A DNA stretch of 64,000 nt, taken from Sorex araneus. Lineage: Eukaryota > Chordata > Mammalia > Eulipotyphla > Soricidae. Shown here one piece after another: positions 25,393-36,430 of the stretch (the stretch's first letter is position 1; every line of letters begins with the position of its first letter). The notes under the pieces are model-generated. The model had not been told where the DNA came from. It worked only from the letters and a program-made list of their open reading frames with translations, and did not search any database. The stretch covers positions 81,586,474 through 81,650,473 of the forward strand of contig NC_073305.1 in the NCBI RefSeq assembly GCF_027595985.1. The letters run 5' to 3'. A program made the translations under genes and the position numbers.

Positions 25393-25568
25393 AGTGGCTA
25401 GAGTAATAGCATAGCAAGTAGCTTATTTTCCTTGCACCCAACCAACCAGGTTTAATCCCTAGCACCATATATAGTCTCCTGAACTTCACTAGGAGTGACT
25501 CCTGAGCACAGAGCGAGGAGTAAACGCTGAGCACTTCCAGGTGTGTTATTTCCAAGTCAATAAAAACC
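25393..25568 (+). repeat. old SOR SINE form A
   Basis: Head TAGCATAGCAAGTAGCTTAT, box B GGTTTAATCCC, body GTGACTCCTGAGCACAGAGC and an A-rich end. Confidence 0.75.
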
Positions 25569-25910
25569 ACAGAAAGATAACCTCAGGATCTGTCCTTTAT
25601 GCTACAGGGAGGCTTTCTGTTTATAAAATACCAGTCATTGCTCCTCACAAGGAGTGTGGCTGAGAGGAAGCACTTTGGATCACAGGAGTGCACACAGTTC
25701 ATCCTCCTACTTTTGGTTCTTTCTCAGCAGAACGATCACCTAACCTCTCCCAGTTTTCTTTTCTATAGAAGAGGGGAGATAATATGCAATTTACTGAACT
25801 GTTTTGAAGACCAAAAGAGGTCTTTAAACACCTCAGTTTGTGCTTAGCATAGAAACTAGAGTGTTGAAGAGTTTAGCAGACCCAGCTTCTTTGCCACTTT
25901 CTTTCTTTTG

Positions 25911-26700
25911 AATTTTTTTATTTTAATGAATCATGGTGAGATACAATTGCAGACTTACAAATTTTCGTGATTACATTTCAATCAGGCTAGAGCAGTATCA
26001 CAGCGGGTAGGGCATTTGCCTTGCACGCGGCCAACTAACACAGGTTAATTTCCTCCGTCCCTCTCAGAGAGCCCGGCAAGCTACCGAGAGTATCCCACCC
26101 ACATGGCAGAGCCTGGCAAGCTCCCTGTGGCCTATTCAATATGCCAAAAACAGTAAAAACAAGTCTCACAATGGAGACATTACTGGTGCCCACTCGAGCA
26201 AATCGATGAGCAATGGGATGACAATGACGTTTCAATCAAGCCATGTTCAAGTACCCATCCCTCCACCAGTACCCATTCTCCACCACCAATGTTCCCAGTG
26301 TCCCTCCTGCCACCCTCACCACTTCTCACTCACTGCTTCTCTGTCAGACACATTCCCTCTTACTTTCTCTCCTTTTGGGAGTTATGGTTTGTGATATAGT
26401 CACTAAACAGCCATCATGGTTGATCCATAGCCTACTTTCAGCACGTATCTCCATCTCGAGTGATCCCTCCAACCATCATTCACTTAGTGGTCTCTTCTCC
26501 ATCCCACCTGCCTTTTCCCCCAGCACATGATATTGACTTCCAAGCCATGGGGCCACATTCCTGGCCTTTATCTCTACTTAGGTGTTATTCTCCTATTATG
26601 TTACTTTATATTCCACAAATGGGTGCAGTCACTCTGTGTTTGTCCTGATCTTTCTGACTCATTTCGCTTAGCATGATACTTTCTAATCACACTATGTGTG
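25911..26700 (-). repeat. L1 3' end, antisense, split by a SINE
   Basis: It starts in T-rich sequence and TGAATCATGGTGAGATACAA, then after the SINE has CCCATCCCTCCACCAGTACC and TCTCTCCTTTTGGGAGTTAT, the antisense L1 3'-UTR order seen at 30,960-31,450. Confidence 0.8.
25974..26235 (+). repeat. SOR SINE form B inserted in L1, with TSD
   Basis: Form B at 25,986-26,223 interrupts the antisense L1 end. The flanks ACATTTCAATCA and ACGTTTCAATCA are a 12-bp TSD with one change, and removing one copy restores continuous L1 sequence. Confidence 0.9.
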
Positions 26701-27926
26701 AAGGCAAACCCGGCCCCAGCAGAGGGGTAGAGGTGTAACCTTCGGGCAGCCTTACTTGTTCCTGACTAGCCTTTCATCACTTAGGAAATCTCTGCCCTCA
26801 ATGCAGTCACTGTTGAACAGTTGCCTACTTTGTTTGTTTTTTTCCATCCACCCCTAAGACCTGGTAAACACCATGGAATCTGAGAGAGTTTAGATCATTC
26901 TTTCATGGAAGTGGCTCAGTATAAAGAAATTATAATGTTTGCCAAACTATCTCTTTCCAACACAAAGAATAAATCAAAGCAACAAAATAAAACAAAAGTA
27001 CAGACGATTTCTAATCTCTCTAGTACCACAGATTTGAATTAGCTCTGTTTTTACCCTAGATGTCCAAGACATATTTTCTTGACACATCCCAAATTTAAAT
27101 AAAACACTAGTTTTCTAAGGTGAAAATCCTGCACCAGCCACAGCTCATTACTGATATACTCAGAAGTAACCTTCATGGTTTGCTAACACTTTCAGGCATA
27201 AACCAAAGAGGAGCATTGCTGGCCATCTCAGATAAAGAATGAAAATAGTATGCTTTTAGCTTCTTTTCTATATGCAAAGCATAGCAAAAAGTTGCCAACT
27301 ATTTCTAATTAGAGTAATTGAATCAAAATGCCTCTCTTCCCCCCAAATTCCAGAGTGCTCTGAAGCAGGTGCACTGAAGCTCTGAACAATTTGCCCACGG
27401 TTTACTTCTTGGTCAGAGTCTGCCCTCTGAAGTTTGATAAAGGTAAGTACAGCACAACCCACTGAGTTATTGACAAGAGACTTAATGTCTTTGCAGTTAG
27501 CAATTATTTAGAAGAAAATAGATTTGGGGCATTACCTGAAATCCAAAGCACTTTGAGAAACTTTCATATTTAGGAAAGTTTAGGGTCCAGAAAATGAACA
27601 TTTCTCTTCTTTTGCTCTATAAACTTCAGAAAGGGATAAAATCACTCTGAACTAGATTTGGTCAGATTTGTAAGTCCACTAAATATATATAAAGTCTAAA
27701 TTTTATTTCATTTTAGGTGTTCATTGTGTGACTTTCTGAGAGTGGGATTTCTTACTGAGTGCCTATTATTATTAGTGTTGTTGTTGTTGCTATTTTTTGC
27801 AATTACTCTCACTATTTTATTCGTAATCTGTGGCTATTCTATTTCTGTAAATGCAAAGACCACCTTGCTTGTAAAAGAGAAAGTATTGGCTGGCCATTTA
27901 GAGAAAGAGTTTTCAGATTTCTGTTT
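26701..27926. other. intergenic sequence, nothing recognised
   Basis: No coding-like frame; it ends at the left TSD of the L1 at 27,940. Confidence 0.45.
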
Positions 27927-28150
27927 AAGATGGTAGAACATGATCCTAGCTATTCGCAAGCAGTAGGACAATAAAACACAAGACTTCACATGAGAACTGA
28001 AGGAAACATCTCAGTAGGAGACCAGGTTCTACAACCGGCAAGTAAAAAGCCAACCACTATTAACTGAGACTATCCACAATCCTTTTTCGCAACAAAAGGA
28101 AACAGGGACACTCATCATCAAGGGCCCTCTTTCATATCACCACAAACAAC

Positions 28151-29074
28151 ATGAAGAAACAGCGAAAATCCCCATTGCAACCAGAGGACGATCAAAGGAG
28201 TCCGGAAACCTCAATGGGCGCCTCCTACAAACTTGACCTCTCTGAGAAAGAATTCAGACTTGAAATCCTCAACATGTTCAATGAACTCAATGCAAAGATG
28301 GACAACTTCAAGGAAGACCTGGCGGAAACAATACAACAGACAGCCAACAAAATACGGGAAGAAATGAGAGCAGAAATAAAAAACCTTCAAAAAGAAATGA
28401 AGGATTCGGTACATGAAATCAAAAACTCTATGGCTGCCCTCAACAATAGGATGACTGCAGCCGAGGACAGAATCAGTATGCTTGAAGATGAGCTGCAAGA
28501 GGCCTACAGGCAACATCAAACCATGGTAAGAGACCTCAAAATAGCTCTAGCCAGAATCAGAGTCCTAGGGGATGAATTCAAGAGGAACAACATTAGAATC
28601 ATTGGACTACCAGAACCACAGGGAACCAACACCAACGAAAAAGACACAGTCAAACAAATTGCGGAAAACTTCCCACAGCTGGACAATGCGGGCATCCAGA
28701 TTCAAGGCGCCCGAAGAGTGCCAGCTAAAAGAGATCCTAACAGAAAAACCCCAAGACATATAGTTACAATGATGGACATCGTTCAGAGAGACACAATACT
28801 GCAAGCAGCAAGGTCCAAGAAGGAAATTGCATACAAAGGAGCACCCCTTAGACTCACAGCAGATCTATCAGAGGAAACCCTCCAAGCTCGAAGGCAATGG
28901 TGGGATATAGTGAAAAAACTCAATGAAATCAACGCTTCACCAAGAATACTTTATCCGGCTAAACTCTCATTCAAACTAGAAGAAATCATACACTACTTTG
29001 GGGATAAACAACAGCTCAGGAACTTCATAGACTCAAAACCAAACCTAAAAGAAGCACTAAAGGGGCTATTGTAA
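28151..29074 (+). CDS. L1 ORF1 protein, intact
   Basis: 307 codons from ATG to TAA with no break, somewhat shorter than human ORF1p (338). ORF1p is the RNA-binding trimeric protein that packages L1 RNA. A coiled coil spans about residues 35-140 (heptad-rich, KEMKDSVHEIKNSMAALNNR). The RRM core begins near residue 150 with NNIRIIGLPEPQG, and the C-terminal domain holds TPRHIVTMMDIVQRDTILQA and the end LKGLL. The context is a leader upstream and ORF2 starting about 50 bp downstream. Confidence 0.95.
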   Translation: MKKQRKSPLQPEDDQRSPETSMGASYKLDLSEKEFRLEILNMFNELNAKMDNFKEDLAETIQQTANKIREEMRAEIKNLQKEMKDSVHEIKNSMAALNNRMTAAEDRISMLEDELQEAYRQHQTMVRDLKIALARIRVLGDEFKRNNIRIIGLPEPQGTNTNEKDTVKQIAENFPQLDNAGIQIQGARRVPAKRDPNRKTPRHIVTMMDIVQRDTILQAARSKKEIAYKGAPLRLTADLSEETLQARRQWWDIVKKLNEINASPRILYPAKLSFKLEEIIHYFGDKQQLRNFIDSKPNLKEALKGLL

Positions 29075-29109
29075 GACAAGAACAACCCCTACAAGCACAA
29101 CAAACCCTT

Positions 29110-30884
29110 GCACAAAGACGGCACAAAATCCCATAACAATAATCTCCCTTAATGTCAATGGTCTGAATTCCCCAATTAAGAGACACAGACTGGAAAAATG
29201 GATTCAGAGACTCAACCCAACATTCTGTTGCCTCTAAGAAACACATCTGAATAGCCAGAACAAACACAGACTCAAAGTCAAAGGATGGAAAACAATCCTG
29301 CAAGCAAACAACTCCCTCAAGAAAGCCGGGGTGGCTTTACTAGTATCGGACAACATAGAATTCAGGTTGAAAAAGATTAGAAGGGATAGTGAAGGCCGCT
29401 TTTTATTAATCAAGGGATGTGTACATCAGGAAGAAATCACACTCCTAAATGTCTACGCACCCAATGAGGGACCAGCTAAATACCTACAACAGCTGCTAAG
29501 AGACCTCGAGAAGGACATCTCGAGCAACACAATAGTAGTTGGAGACTTCAACACCGCACTGTCTCCTCTGGACAGATCTAGAAGATTAAAACTCACCAAT
29601 GAAATACTGGCTTTGAAGGAAGAAATAGAAGAGAGAGGGCTAATAGATCTATACAGGGCTTTATATCCCCAAAAAAAGGAATACACATTCTTTTCCAGTG
29701 CACATGGAACATTTTCCAGAATAGACCATGCGCTGGGCCACACAACATACCTCAACAGAATCAACAAGATAGACATTGTACCAGCTATCTTTTCAGACCA
29801 TGATGCACTGAAGATAAAACTTAATCGTGGACAGATGCAGAAAACCAAATCAAACACCTGGAAATTAAATAGCTCAATATTGAACAATGAGTGGGTCAGG
29901 AAGGAAATCAAGGAAGAAATCAAAAGGTACCTAGAAACAAATGAGAATGAAGACACGAGCTACCAGAACCTGTGGGACGCAGCTAAAGCCATTTTAAGGG
30001 GAAAATTTATAGCTCTGCAAGCATATCTCAGGAAGGAAGAAAGGGCCCACATAAATAACTTGACGTCACAGCTCAAGACCTTAGAAAAGGACCAACAAAA
30101 GGAGCCCAAACCAGGCAGAAGGAAAGAGATAATAAAACTTAGAGCAGAAATTAATGACATGGAAACCCAAAAGACAATCCGGAAGATCAATGAAACCAAG
30201 AGCTGGTTCTTCGAGAAAATAAACAAGATTGATAAAGTACTAGCAAGACTCACAAAGAAAGAGAGAGAGAGAACCCTTATAAGCTGAATCAGAAATGAAA
30301 AGGGGGACATCACAACAGAAACCAATGAAATTCAAAAGATCATCAGAGACTACTTTGAAAATCTCTATGCCACAAAACAAGAGAACCTAGAAGAAATGGA
30401 TAAATTCCTCGACTCCTATAATCTCCCAAGGCTGAACCAAGAAGACCTGGAGTACCTGAATAGTCCAATTAACATCAAGGAAATTGAAATGGTAATCAAA
30501 AGTCTCCCCAAAAACAAAAGCCCAGGTCCAGACGGATTCACTAGTGAGTTCTTCCAAACATTTAAAGAGGACCTTTTGCCAGTCCTTCTCAAGCTCTTCC
30601 AGGAAATTGAAGAAACAGAAACCCTCCCTAACAGTTTCTATGAGGCTCATATCTCCCTAATACCAAAAGCAAACAAAGACACCACAAAAAAAGAAAACTA
30701 CAGGCCAATATCCCTGATGAACACAGATGCAAAAATTCTCAACAAAATATTAGCAAATAGAATTCAACAACTCATCAAAAAGATCATACACCACGACCAA
30801 GTGGGATTCATCCCGGGGATGCAAGGATGGTTTAACATCCGGAAATCAATCAACATAATCCACCATATCAACAAAAGAAAAGAT
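29110..30884 (+). pseudogene. L1 ORF2 (endonuclease and partial RT), two nonsense codons
   Basis: The frame opens near 29,130 (ISLNVNGLN, the endonuclease start), has a TAA at about 29,236 where L1 normally has Gln in CCLQETHL, is open at 29,331-30,284, has TGA at 30,285-30,287 in place of an Arg codon, and is open again into the RT. Endonuclease landmarks are [36 protein letters not shown] and [11 protein letters not shown] landmarks are [35 protein letters not shown] and [14 protein letters not shown]. The sequence ends before the FADD motif, so the catalytic core and C-terminus are absent. Confidence 0.92.
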
Positions 30885-30893
30885 AAAAAAAAA

Positions 30894-32422
30894 AAGATGG
30901 TAGAACTTCTTTCTTTTTTTTCATAAGTAATTTTTTTTAATTTTTAAAATTTTTTAAAAATTTTATTGAATCACCGTGAGATAGTTACAAGCTTTCATGT
31001 TTGGGTTACAATCTCACAATGATCAAACACCCATCCCTCCATCAGTACACATTTCCCACCACCAATATACCGGGTATACCCCTCCTTTCCCACCCTCCCA
31101 CTGCCTCTAAGGCAGACAATATTCCTTATATTCTCTCTCCTTTTGGGCATTATAGCTTGCAACACAGACACTGAGAGGTCATCATGTTAGGTCCATTATC
31201 TACTTTCGGCATGCATCTCCCATCCCAACTGGTTCCCCCAGCCATCATTTTCTTAGTGATACCTTCTCTATTCCATATGCCTTCTCCCCTCTGCTCATGA
31301 AGCAGTCTTCCAACTATGGGACAATCCCCCCTGGCCCTTGTATCTACCGTCCTTCAGTGTCAGCCTCATTTGATGCTACCCTACACTCCACAAATGAGTT
31401 CAGTCTCTCTGTTTGTCCCTCTCTTTCTGACTCATTTCACTTAGAATGATACTCTCCATGTATATCCATTCATAAGCAAATTTCATGACTTCATCTCTCC
31501 TAACAGCTGCATAGTATTCCATGGAGTAGATGTACCAAAGTTTCTTTAACCAGTCATCTGTTTTAGGGCACACGGGTTGTTTCCATATTTGTCTATTGTG
31601 AACAGTGCTGCAATAAATATATAGGTGTAGATGTCATTTCTACTGTGCTCTTTTGCATCCTCCGGATATATTACCAGAAGTAGTATTGTGGGATCATATG
31701 GAAGCCCAATTTCTAGTTTTTGAAGGACTGCCCATATTATTTTCCAGAAAGGCTGGACCAGTTGGCATTCCCACCAACAGTGAAGGAGCGTCCCATTTCC
31801 CCCCACATCCACGACCAAAAGTCAGATCAAAGTGGATTAAAGACCTCAATATCAGACATGAATCTATAAGGTTGATAGAAGAAAATGTAGGCAGAACTCT
31901 CCATGACATTGAAGCTAGAACCATCTTTAAGGACGAAACAGCACTGACCATGCAAGTGGAAGCAAACATAAACAAATGGGACTACATCAAACTAAGAAGC
32001 TTCTGCACTTCAGAAGAAACAGTGACCAAAATACAGAAAGAGACCACAGAATGGGAAAGATTATTTACTCAATACCCATCTGATAAGGGATTAATATCCA
32101 GGATATATAAGGCACTTGTAGAATTGTATAAGAAAAAAACCCTCCAAACCCATCAAAAAATGGGAAGAAGAAAAATGAACAGAAGTTTCCTCAAAAAAGA
32201 AATACAAATGGCCCAAAGGCACATGAAAAAATGCTCCACATCGCTAGTCATCAGGGAGATGCAAATTAAAACAACAATGAGATATCATCTCACACCACAG
32301 AGACTGGCACATATTATTTTTTTATTAGTGAATCACTGTGAGGGTACAGATACAGATTTACAACATTTTCGTGCTTGTGTTTCAGTCATACACTGCTTGA
32401 GAAAGATGGTACAGCTTCTTTC
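30894..32422 (-). mobile_element. L1 with 5' inversion (twin-priming structure)
   Basis: 30,914 to about 31,812 is L1 read on the minus strand: T-rich start, 3' UTR, then the ORF2 end (GTLLHCWWECQLVQPFWK at about 31,790). From about 31,816 to 32,312 the plus strand reads the immediately preceding part of ORF2 (KWIKDLNIRHESIRLIEENV, SDKGLISRIYKALVELYKKK, REMQIKTTMRYHLTPQRLA). The two parts are adjacent in L1 but face opposite ways, as twin priming produces. Outer flanks 30,894-30,913 and 32,403-32,422 agree at 18 of 20 bases and could be the TSD. A further short antisense L1 tail at 32,318-32,402 complicates the right edge. Confidence 0.8.
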
Positions 32423-32429
32423 TAAGTGA

Positions 32430-32640
32430 TTTATTTCATTTTATTTTATTGAATCATTGTGAGATAAAGTATTACAAAGCTGTCAATGATTGGGTTTCAG
32501 TCATACAATATTCCGACACCCATCCCTCCACCAACGTAATTTCTCCACCAATGTAGCACCAATGTCCTCAGTTTTCTCCTGACCTGAAATACCCCTCACT
32601 CCAGACTGCCTCTATGGCAGCGAGCGCCTATTATTTTTAA
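32430..32640 (-). repeat. L1 3' end, antisense
   Basis: TTATTGAATCATTGTGAGAT, then CACCCATCCCTCCACCAACG and CTGCCTCTATGGCAGCGAGC: the L1 3'-UTR order again, immediately beyond the inverted copy. Confidence 0.8.
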
Positions 32641-32876
32641 GCTCATGAGCATAATGTTTCATTCTGGTTTCTAAAATTTCTTTTTCCTTTTCCCCAAATA
32701 AACTCCCTATTCTCCACTGTTTAATATAGTTTTCTGTAATTATTTTGGTTATGTAAAAATCATTTCATAATATGGAGACTCGACATTGATAGCTAAGTTG
32801 TTTGTGCAATTGCTTTTCCATTTCTGTACTATACTTTGACTCTGTTAGATATCACCTTTTTTTTTTTTACTTACTT
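32641..32876. other. AT-rich sequence, nothing recognised
   Basis: No repeat or coding frame recognised. Confidence 0.4.
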
Positions 32877-33125
32877 GGGCTGGATCGATAGCACAGCAGG
32901 TAGGGTGTTTGCCTTGCATGCGGCAGACCCATTTTCGATTCTTTGGCCCCTCTCGAAGAGCCCAGCAAGCTACCGAGAGCTCTCCCCCAAGGCAGAGCCT
33001 AACAAGACAAGCTACCCGTGGAGTATTTTGTATGCCAAAAACAGTAACAAGTCTCACAATGGAGATGTTACTGGTGCCCACTCTAGCAAATAGATGAACA
33101 ACAGGATGACAGTGCTACAGTGCTA
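32877..33125 (+). repeat. SOR SINE form B
   Basis: TAGCACAGCAGGTAGGGTGT head, degenerate B box (TTTTCGATTCT), GCAAGCTACCGAGAG, and the RTE-like end ATGGAGATGTTACTGGTGCC with tail GACAGTGCTACAGTGCTAC. Confidence 0.9.
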
Positions 33126-33134
33126 CTTCTGTGA

Positions 33135-33322
33135 CCTATAATGTCACAAGGCTGTTGTCAAGTCCATTAAGGTTGCTGGGATGCAATGCCATAAACAACA
33201 TTTCTTTCTATTCTGGAGACAGGGTGGCCAAGACCCTGGTGTTTCAGAAAGCAGCCTGGGAAATCTCCTCATGTCTTCACAGGGTGGAATGGCCAGAGAG
33301 CACCCTGCAAGCTCATTATAAG
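33135..33322 (-). repeat. old MaLR-type LTR fragment, antisense
   Basis: ATAAACAACATTTCTTTCTA, TTCTGGAGACAGGGTGGCCA, then TCATGTCTTCACAGGGTGGA and CCAGAGAGCACCCTGCAAGC follow the order of the antisense MLT1/MST-like consensus as I remember it. No TSD is sought in such an old copy. Confidence 0.6.
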
Positions 33323-33325
33323 AAT

Positions 33326-33544
33326 GTATGTCCTGGGGGCTGGAGCAACAGCACAGCGGGTAGGGCGTTTGCCTTGACTTGGCCGATCTGTGTGCAAGGA
33401 TCAGCCGATTCAATTCCCAGCATCCCATATGGTCCCCTGAGCACCGCCAGGGGGAATTCCTGAGTGCAAAGCCAGGAATAACCCCTGTGCATTGCCAGGT
33501 GTGACGTGAAAAGCAAATAATAATAAAAAAAAAAAGTATGTCCT
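33326..33544 (+). repeat. SOR SINE form A with TSD
   Basis: GGGGGCTGGAGCAACAGCAC head, an extra GTGTGCAAGGATCAGCCG stretch before box B, body CATCCCATATGGTCCCCTGA and GAGCACCGCCAGGG, and an A-rich tail. The TSD is GTATGTCCT at 33,326-33,334 and 33,536-33,544. Confidence 0.9.
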
Positions 33545-34639
33545 TCAGAAAGGGGCCCCACTTCCTACTACCCTAAGCATTGGATATTAACATCCAAATT
33601 TGCAGAAGATTTTCAGAATAGGGCATGTCTAACTGAGGGTCTATTTTCATCTATCTGCTTCTTTGGTGCATCATAATGGCAAAAATTATTCTTTATATTT
33701 CTTTAATAACATCCTAACTTTTATTCCTCTAATTATTTTTTCTGAAAATTCTGTAGTTCAAATGGTGAAACACTTGGCCCAGTTCTCTAATTTTCTTCTT
33801 TTTTATGTTGTCTTTTTCCCTTTCTTTGTTTTCCTAAGTCATTATAACTTTATCTTCCAATCCCTATATTCAATGTTTTGTTATTACTTCACTTCTATCT
33901 CAAAAATATCTTGCCTTCATATTCCTTTCTGTAGTATCAAATTTCCCAAAGCTATATTCTGTTTAATAATATTGATCCCTGACCATCCCCTACTTTCTAG
34001 TCATATTTTGCCATCCAATACTCTTCTTTCTGCGTTCTTCTCTTCTCTACTAGAGTCATTGAAATCAGGTTGTAAAAAAAACTACACTAGCTTTTTCTGT
34101 ATGTTTCTTATATGTTTGATGTCACATATAATATAAAAGGCATTCTAAAGGGGTCTGGTCATATCTGTAATTATTTGGCTTTATTTTAGAATGAGTTGTT
34201 AAGAGCAATTGGAAAGCCGGTATATGAAGAGTAATATAATGACCTTTGGTGTCACTGCAAGTAAGCAGGGTAAACATTCCATTGGTAAGTATTCAAAGTC
34301 AGAGTCTTTGAGTATGTTTCTTTGTCTGATTAGATTGGCCAGAGAGGACTATCCAACTCTCATAAGATTGTGTAAGTAGTGATCTTAGCCATTTGGGTAG
34401 CACATTAACAGTATAAAGTATGAGAAAGGCATCCTCTAGAACTGTGAGTAGACAGTCTTTGTGGTAATATGCAGTGATTCTGGAAAACTGAAGGCTCTGT
34501 GCCCATGAAATTGTCACTCAACATTCCTTTATATACTTCAAAAATAAACTGGAAAGAAATCTAGGAAAAGGAAAATGTCAATTAAACAGACAAGTAATGA
34601 TTTAACAGACAAATAATTGACTACTTTCTATAAGTTGAG
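33545..34639. other. intergenic sequence, nothing recognised
   Basis: A 157-codon plus-strand frame (33,663-34,136) is rich in F, I, L and S and looks like chance reading of T-rich sequence. Confidence 0.4.
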
Positions 34640-34985
34640 TTACATACCTCCGAACTCCATAAATTAAAGGCCTAATTCCCAATGTGTCTACATTTAGAAT
34701 AGTACCATTAGAGAAGCAATTAGGGTTAAACAAAACGATCTGAGAGAAACCTAACCTGATTTGCTTGGGAGAAGGGACAGTGGAGATTTTCTCTGTACAT
34801 GCTCATACAGAAGAAACCCTGTGAGCACCTGGAAGAGGTGGCTATAAAGGCCTTGCCAGAAAATAACCCAATGCCATCTTCATCTTGGATTTACCAGCCT
34901 CTTTAATTTTGTGAAAACAAATTCTTGGTGTGTAGACTGCCAGGTCAGTGGCATTTTGTTATGGAAGTCAAGCTAACTACTCCTC
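34640..34985 (+). repeat. old MaLR-type LTR (MLT1/MST-like)
   Basis: CATCTTCATCTTGGATTTAC, CAGCCTCTTTAATTTTGTGA and GGCATTTTGTTATGGAAGTC follow the familiar MaLR consensus order (Leu-rich LTR end: 'cttggacttccagcctcc', then 'tattttgttat'). Diverged, with no coding sequence. Confidence 0.65.
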
Positions 34986-34999
34986 CACTACTCATAACC

Positions 35000-35415
35000 A
35001 CAAAGAGTGGGTAAAGAATATGTGGTTCTACATATGCAATGGAATATTATTCAGCTATTGAAAAAAGTTGAAATCATGACATTTGTGACCACACAGATGA
35101 ATCTAGAAGGTAAAATGCTAAGTGAAATAGGTCAGATAGAAAAAAATGTGATACCTGCAAACCATAAGGTCCAAAAGAAAAATGAGAGAGAGAAAGAGAG
35201 AGAAAGAGAACGAGAGAGAAGAAAAGAGAAGTGCCTGCTATAGTGGCACTTACATATAGTGGGATGAGGGACCATGGTAGTGAGGAAAATATGCTGTTGA
35301 TGGAACAGATGCTGAAACATTATAGTACTGAAATCCAATCATGAACAGCTTTATCAATGTGTATATCACTGTGATTCAATTAAAAATAAATGTAAAAAAT
35401 TAAAAACAAAAACAT
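35000..35415 (+). repeat. L1 3' end with GAGA-rich insertion
   Basis: The ORF2 end reads ATGCAATGGAATATTATTCA and so on, then there is a purine-rich AGAGAGAAAGAG stretch at 35,184-35,235, and the 3' UTR reads CAGCTTTATCAATGTGTATA with TCACTGTGATTCAATTAAAA. Confidence 0.75.
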
Positions 35416-35484
35416 GGGGGAAAAAGAAAAAAGGCAATACCTTATGATTACATTTCTAGAATATTTAAAAACCAATGAACTAGG

Positions 35485-35600
35485 TTTGGGAGAGAGTTCA
35501 AAGGGCTAGAATTTCTGCTTTGCATGTGTGAAGCCCTAAGTTTTATTTGTTGTAGTTTATTACTTCTCTAGACATTGCTGGGTATAACCCTGGTGGTGCC
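35485..35600 (+). repeat. old SINE fragment
   Basis: GGGAGAGAGTTCAAAGGGCT and TTTGCATGTGTGAAGCCCTA resemble a decayed SOR head; weak. Confidence 0.4.
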
Positions 35601-35744
35601 CCCAAAATCTGTTGGGCCTTAGCTATTCTGCATTTGGGTTCAAGACACAGTTGTCAAACCCAGAGTCAGGTTTAATATACTAGGAGTGACCCCTGGCTCC
35701 CCAGAGAACTGCTTGGTGGAGGGAGAATTCAAAATATATTTTTT

Positions 35745-35930
35745 ATTTAAAAATAATTTGTTGGAAGTTTGGGCCACACTTGACTGTGTTCAGGGCTTTC
35801 TCCTGACTCTGAAATCAGCTATCACTCTTCTCAGGATGGAGGAGGATTTATATGTGGTATCAGGGATGGAACCTGTGTTAGCTTCATACAAGGCAAGTAA
35901 GCTATACTATCTCTCTGGCTCCAATTTCTT
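35745..35930 (-). repeat. old antisense SOR SINE
   Basis: GTTCAGGGCTTTCTCCTGAC, GGTATCAGGGATGGAACCTG (box B region) and ATACTATCTCTCTGGCTCC (head). Confidence 0.7.
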
Positions 35931-36039
35931 TTTATTGAAGAAAAAGACCAGATATATTACAGGAACAAGATGGATGTTATCTCTAGAGGACAGGGAATGA
36001 AAGTGGAAAACAGAAAAATTGGGTAAAGGGGGTCTATTT

Positions 36040-36430
36040 CTTAAAATTATTAGATTTTAGGTCCTTTGTTTATAATAATGTTGACATTTATGGTTTTGAT
36101 GTATACAGTTGCCTCACCTCATCATCACCAAAAGTGCCCAAGACCCTTCACCAATGCCCTTGTATTACTTCCAGACCACTTACATTTTCTCTCTCACTCA
36201 CTCCTCACTACTGGGTATTCTCAGTTATGCAATCCAGGCTTCAGAGTTTGCCCTAGTTCATTACCATCTATTTTTATTATTTATCTCTCTGTACAAAGGA
36301 AGTCAAATGTCTAGTGGTAGATAGAGACTAAACCTTTGGTGATGATCATATTGGCAAAATTAAGTGCTGTGCACCTGAAACTTATATAAACTTATAAAAC
36401 AATTGACCTCAATAAAAATTAAAAGGAAAT
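36040..36430. repeat. old L1 fragments in both orientations
   Basis: 36,040-36,310 reads as an antisense L1 3' UTR (ATACAGTTGCCTCACCTCAT, CCAAGACCCTTCACCAATGC). 36,330-36,430 reads as a sense L1 end (CACCTGAAACTTATATAAAC, CAATAAAAATTAAAAGG). Both are diverged. Confidence 0.5.

Larger units (their letters stand above)
27927..30906 (+). mobile_element. L1 LINE, 3'-truncated inside ORF2, flanked by TSD
   Basis: The TSD AAGATGGTAGAAC is perfect at 27,927-27,939 and 30,894-30,906. The left copy follows TGTTT, fitting an L1 endonuclease nick (TTT/AA). The element runs from a roughly 210-bp leader through ORF1 and into ORF2, then stops inside the reverse transcriptase at an A-rich coding stretch (AAAAGATAAAA plus extra A, 11 A in all). 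Ordinary L1 insertions lose the 5' end; this one lost the 3' end. Confidence 0.9.

Noticed and set aside
31653-32429. 258-codon plus-strand open frame
   Set aside because: It runs across the L1 inversion break: the first third is antisense L1 and the rest is ORF2 sense sequence. Chimeric, not a gene.
33663-34136. 157-codon plus-strand open frame resembling membrane segments
   Set aside because: T-rich DNA gives F/L/I/S-rich chance frames; no motif and no splice context.
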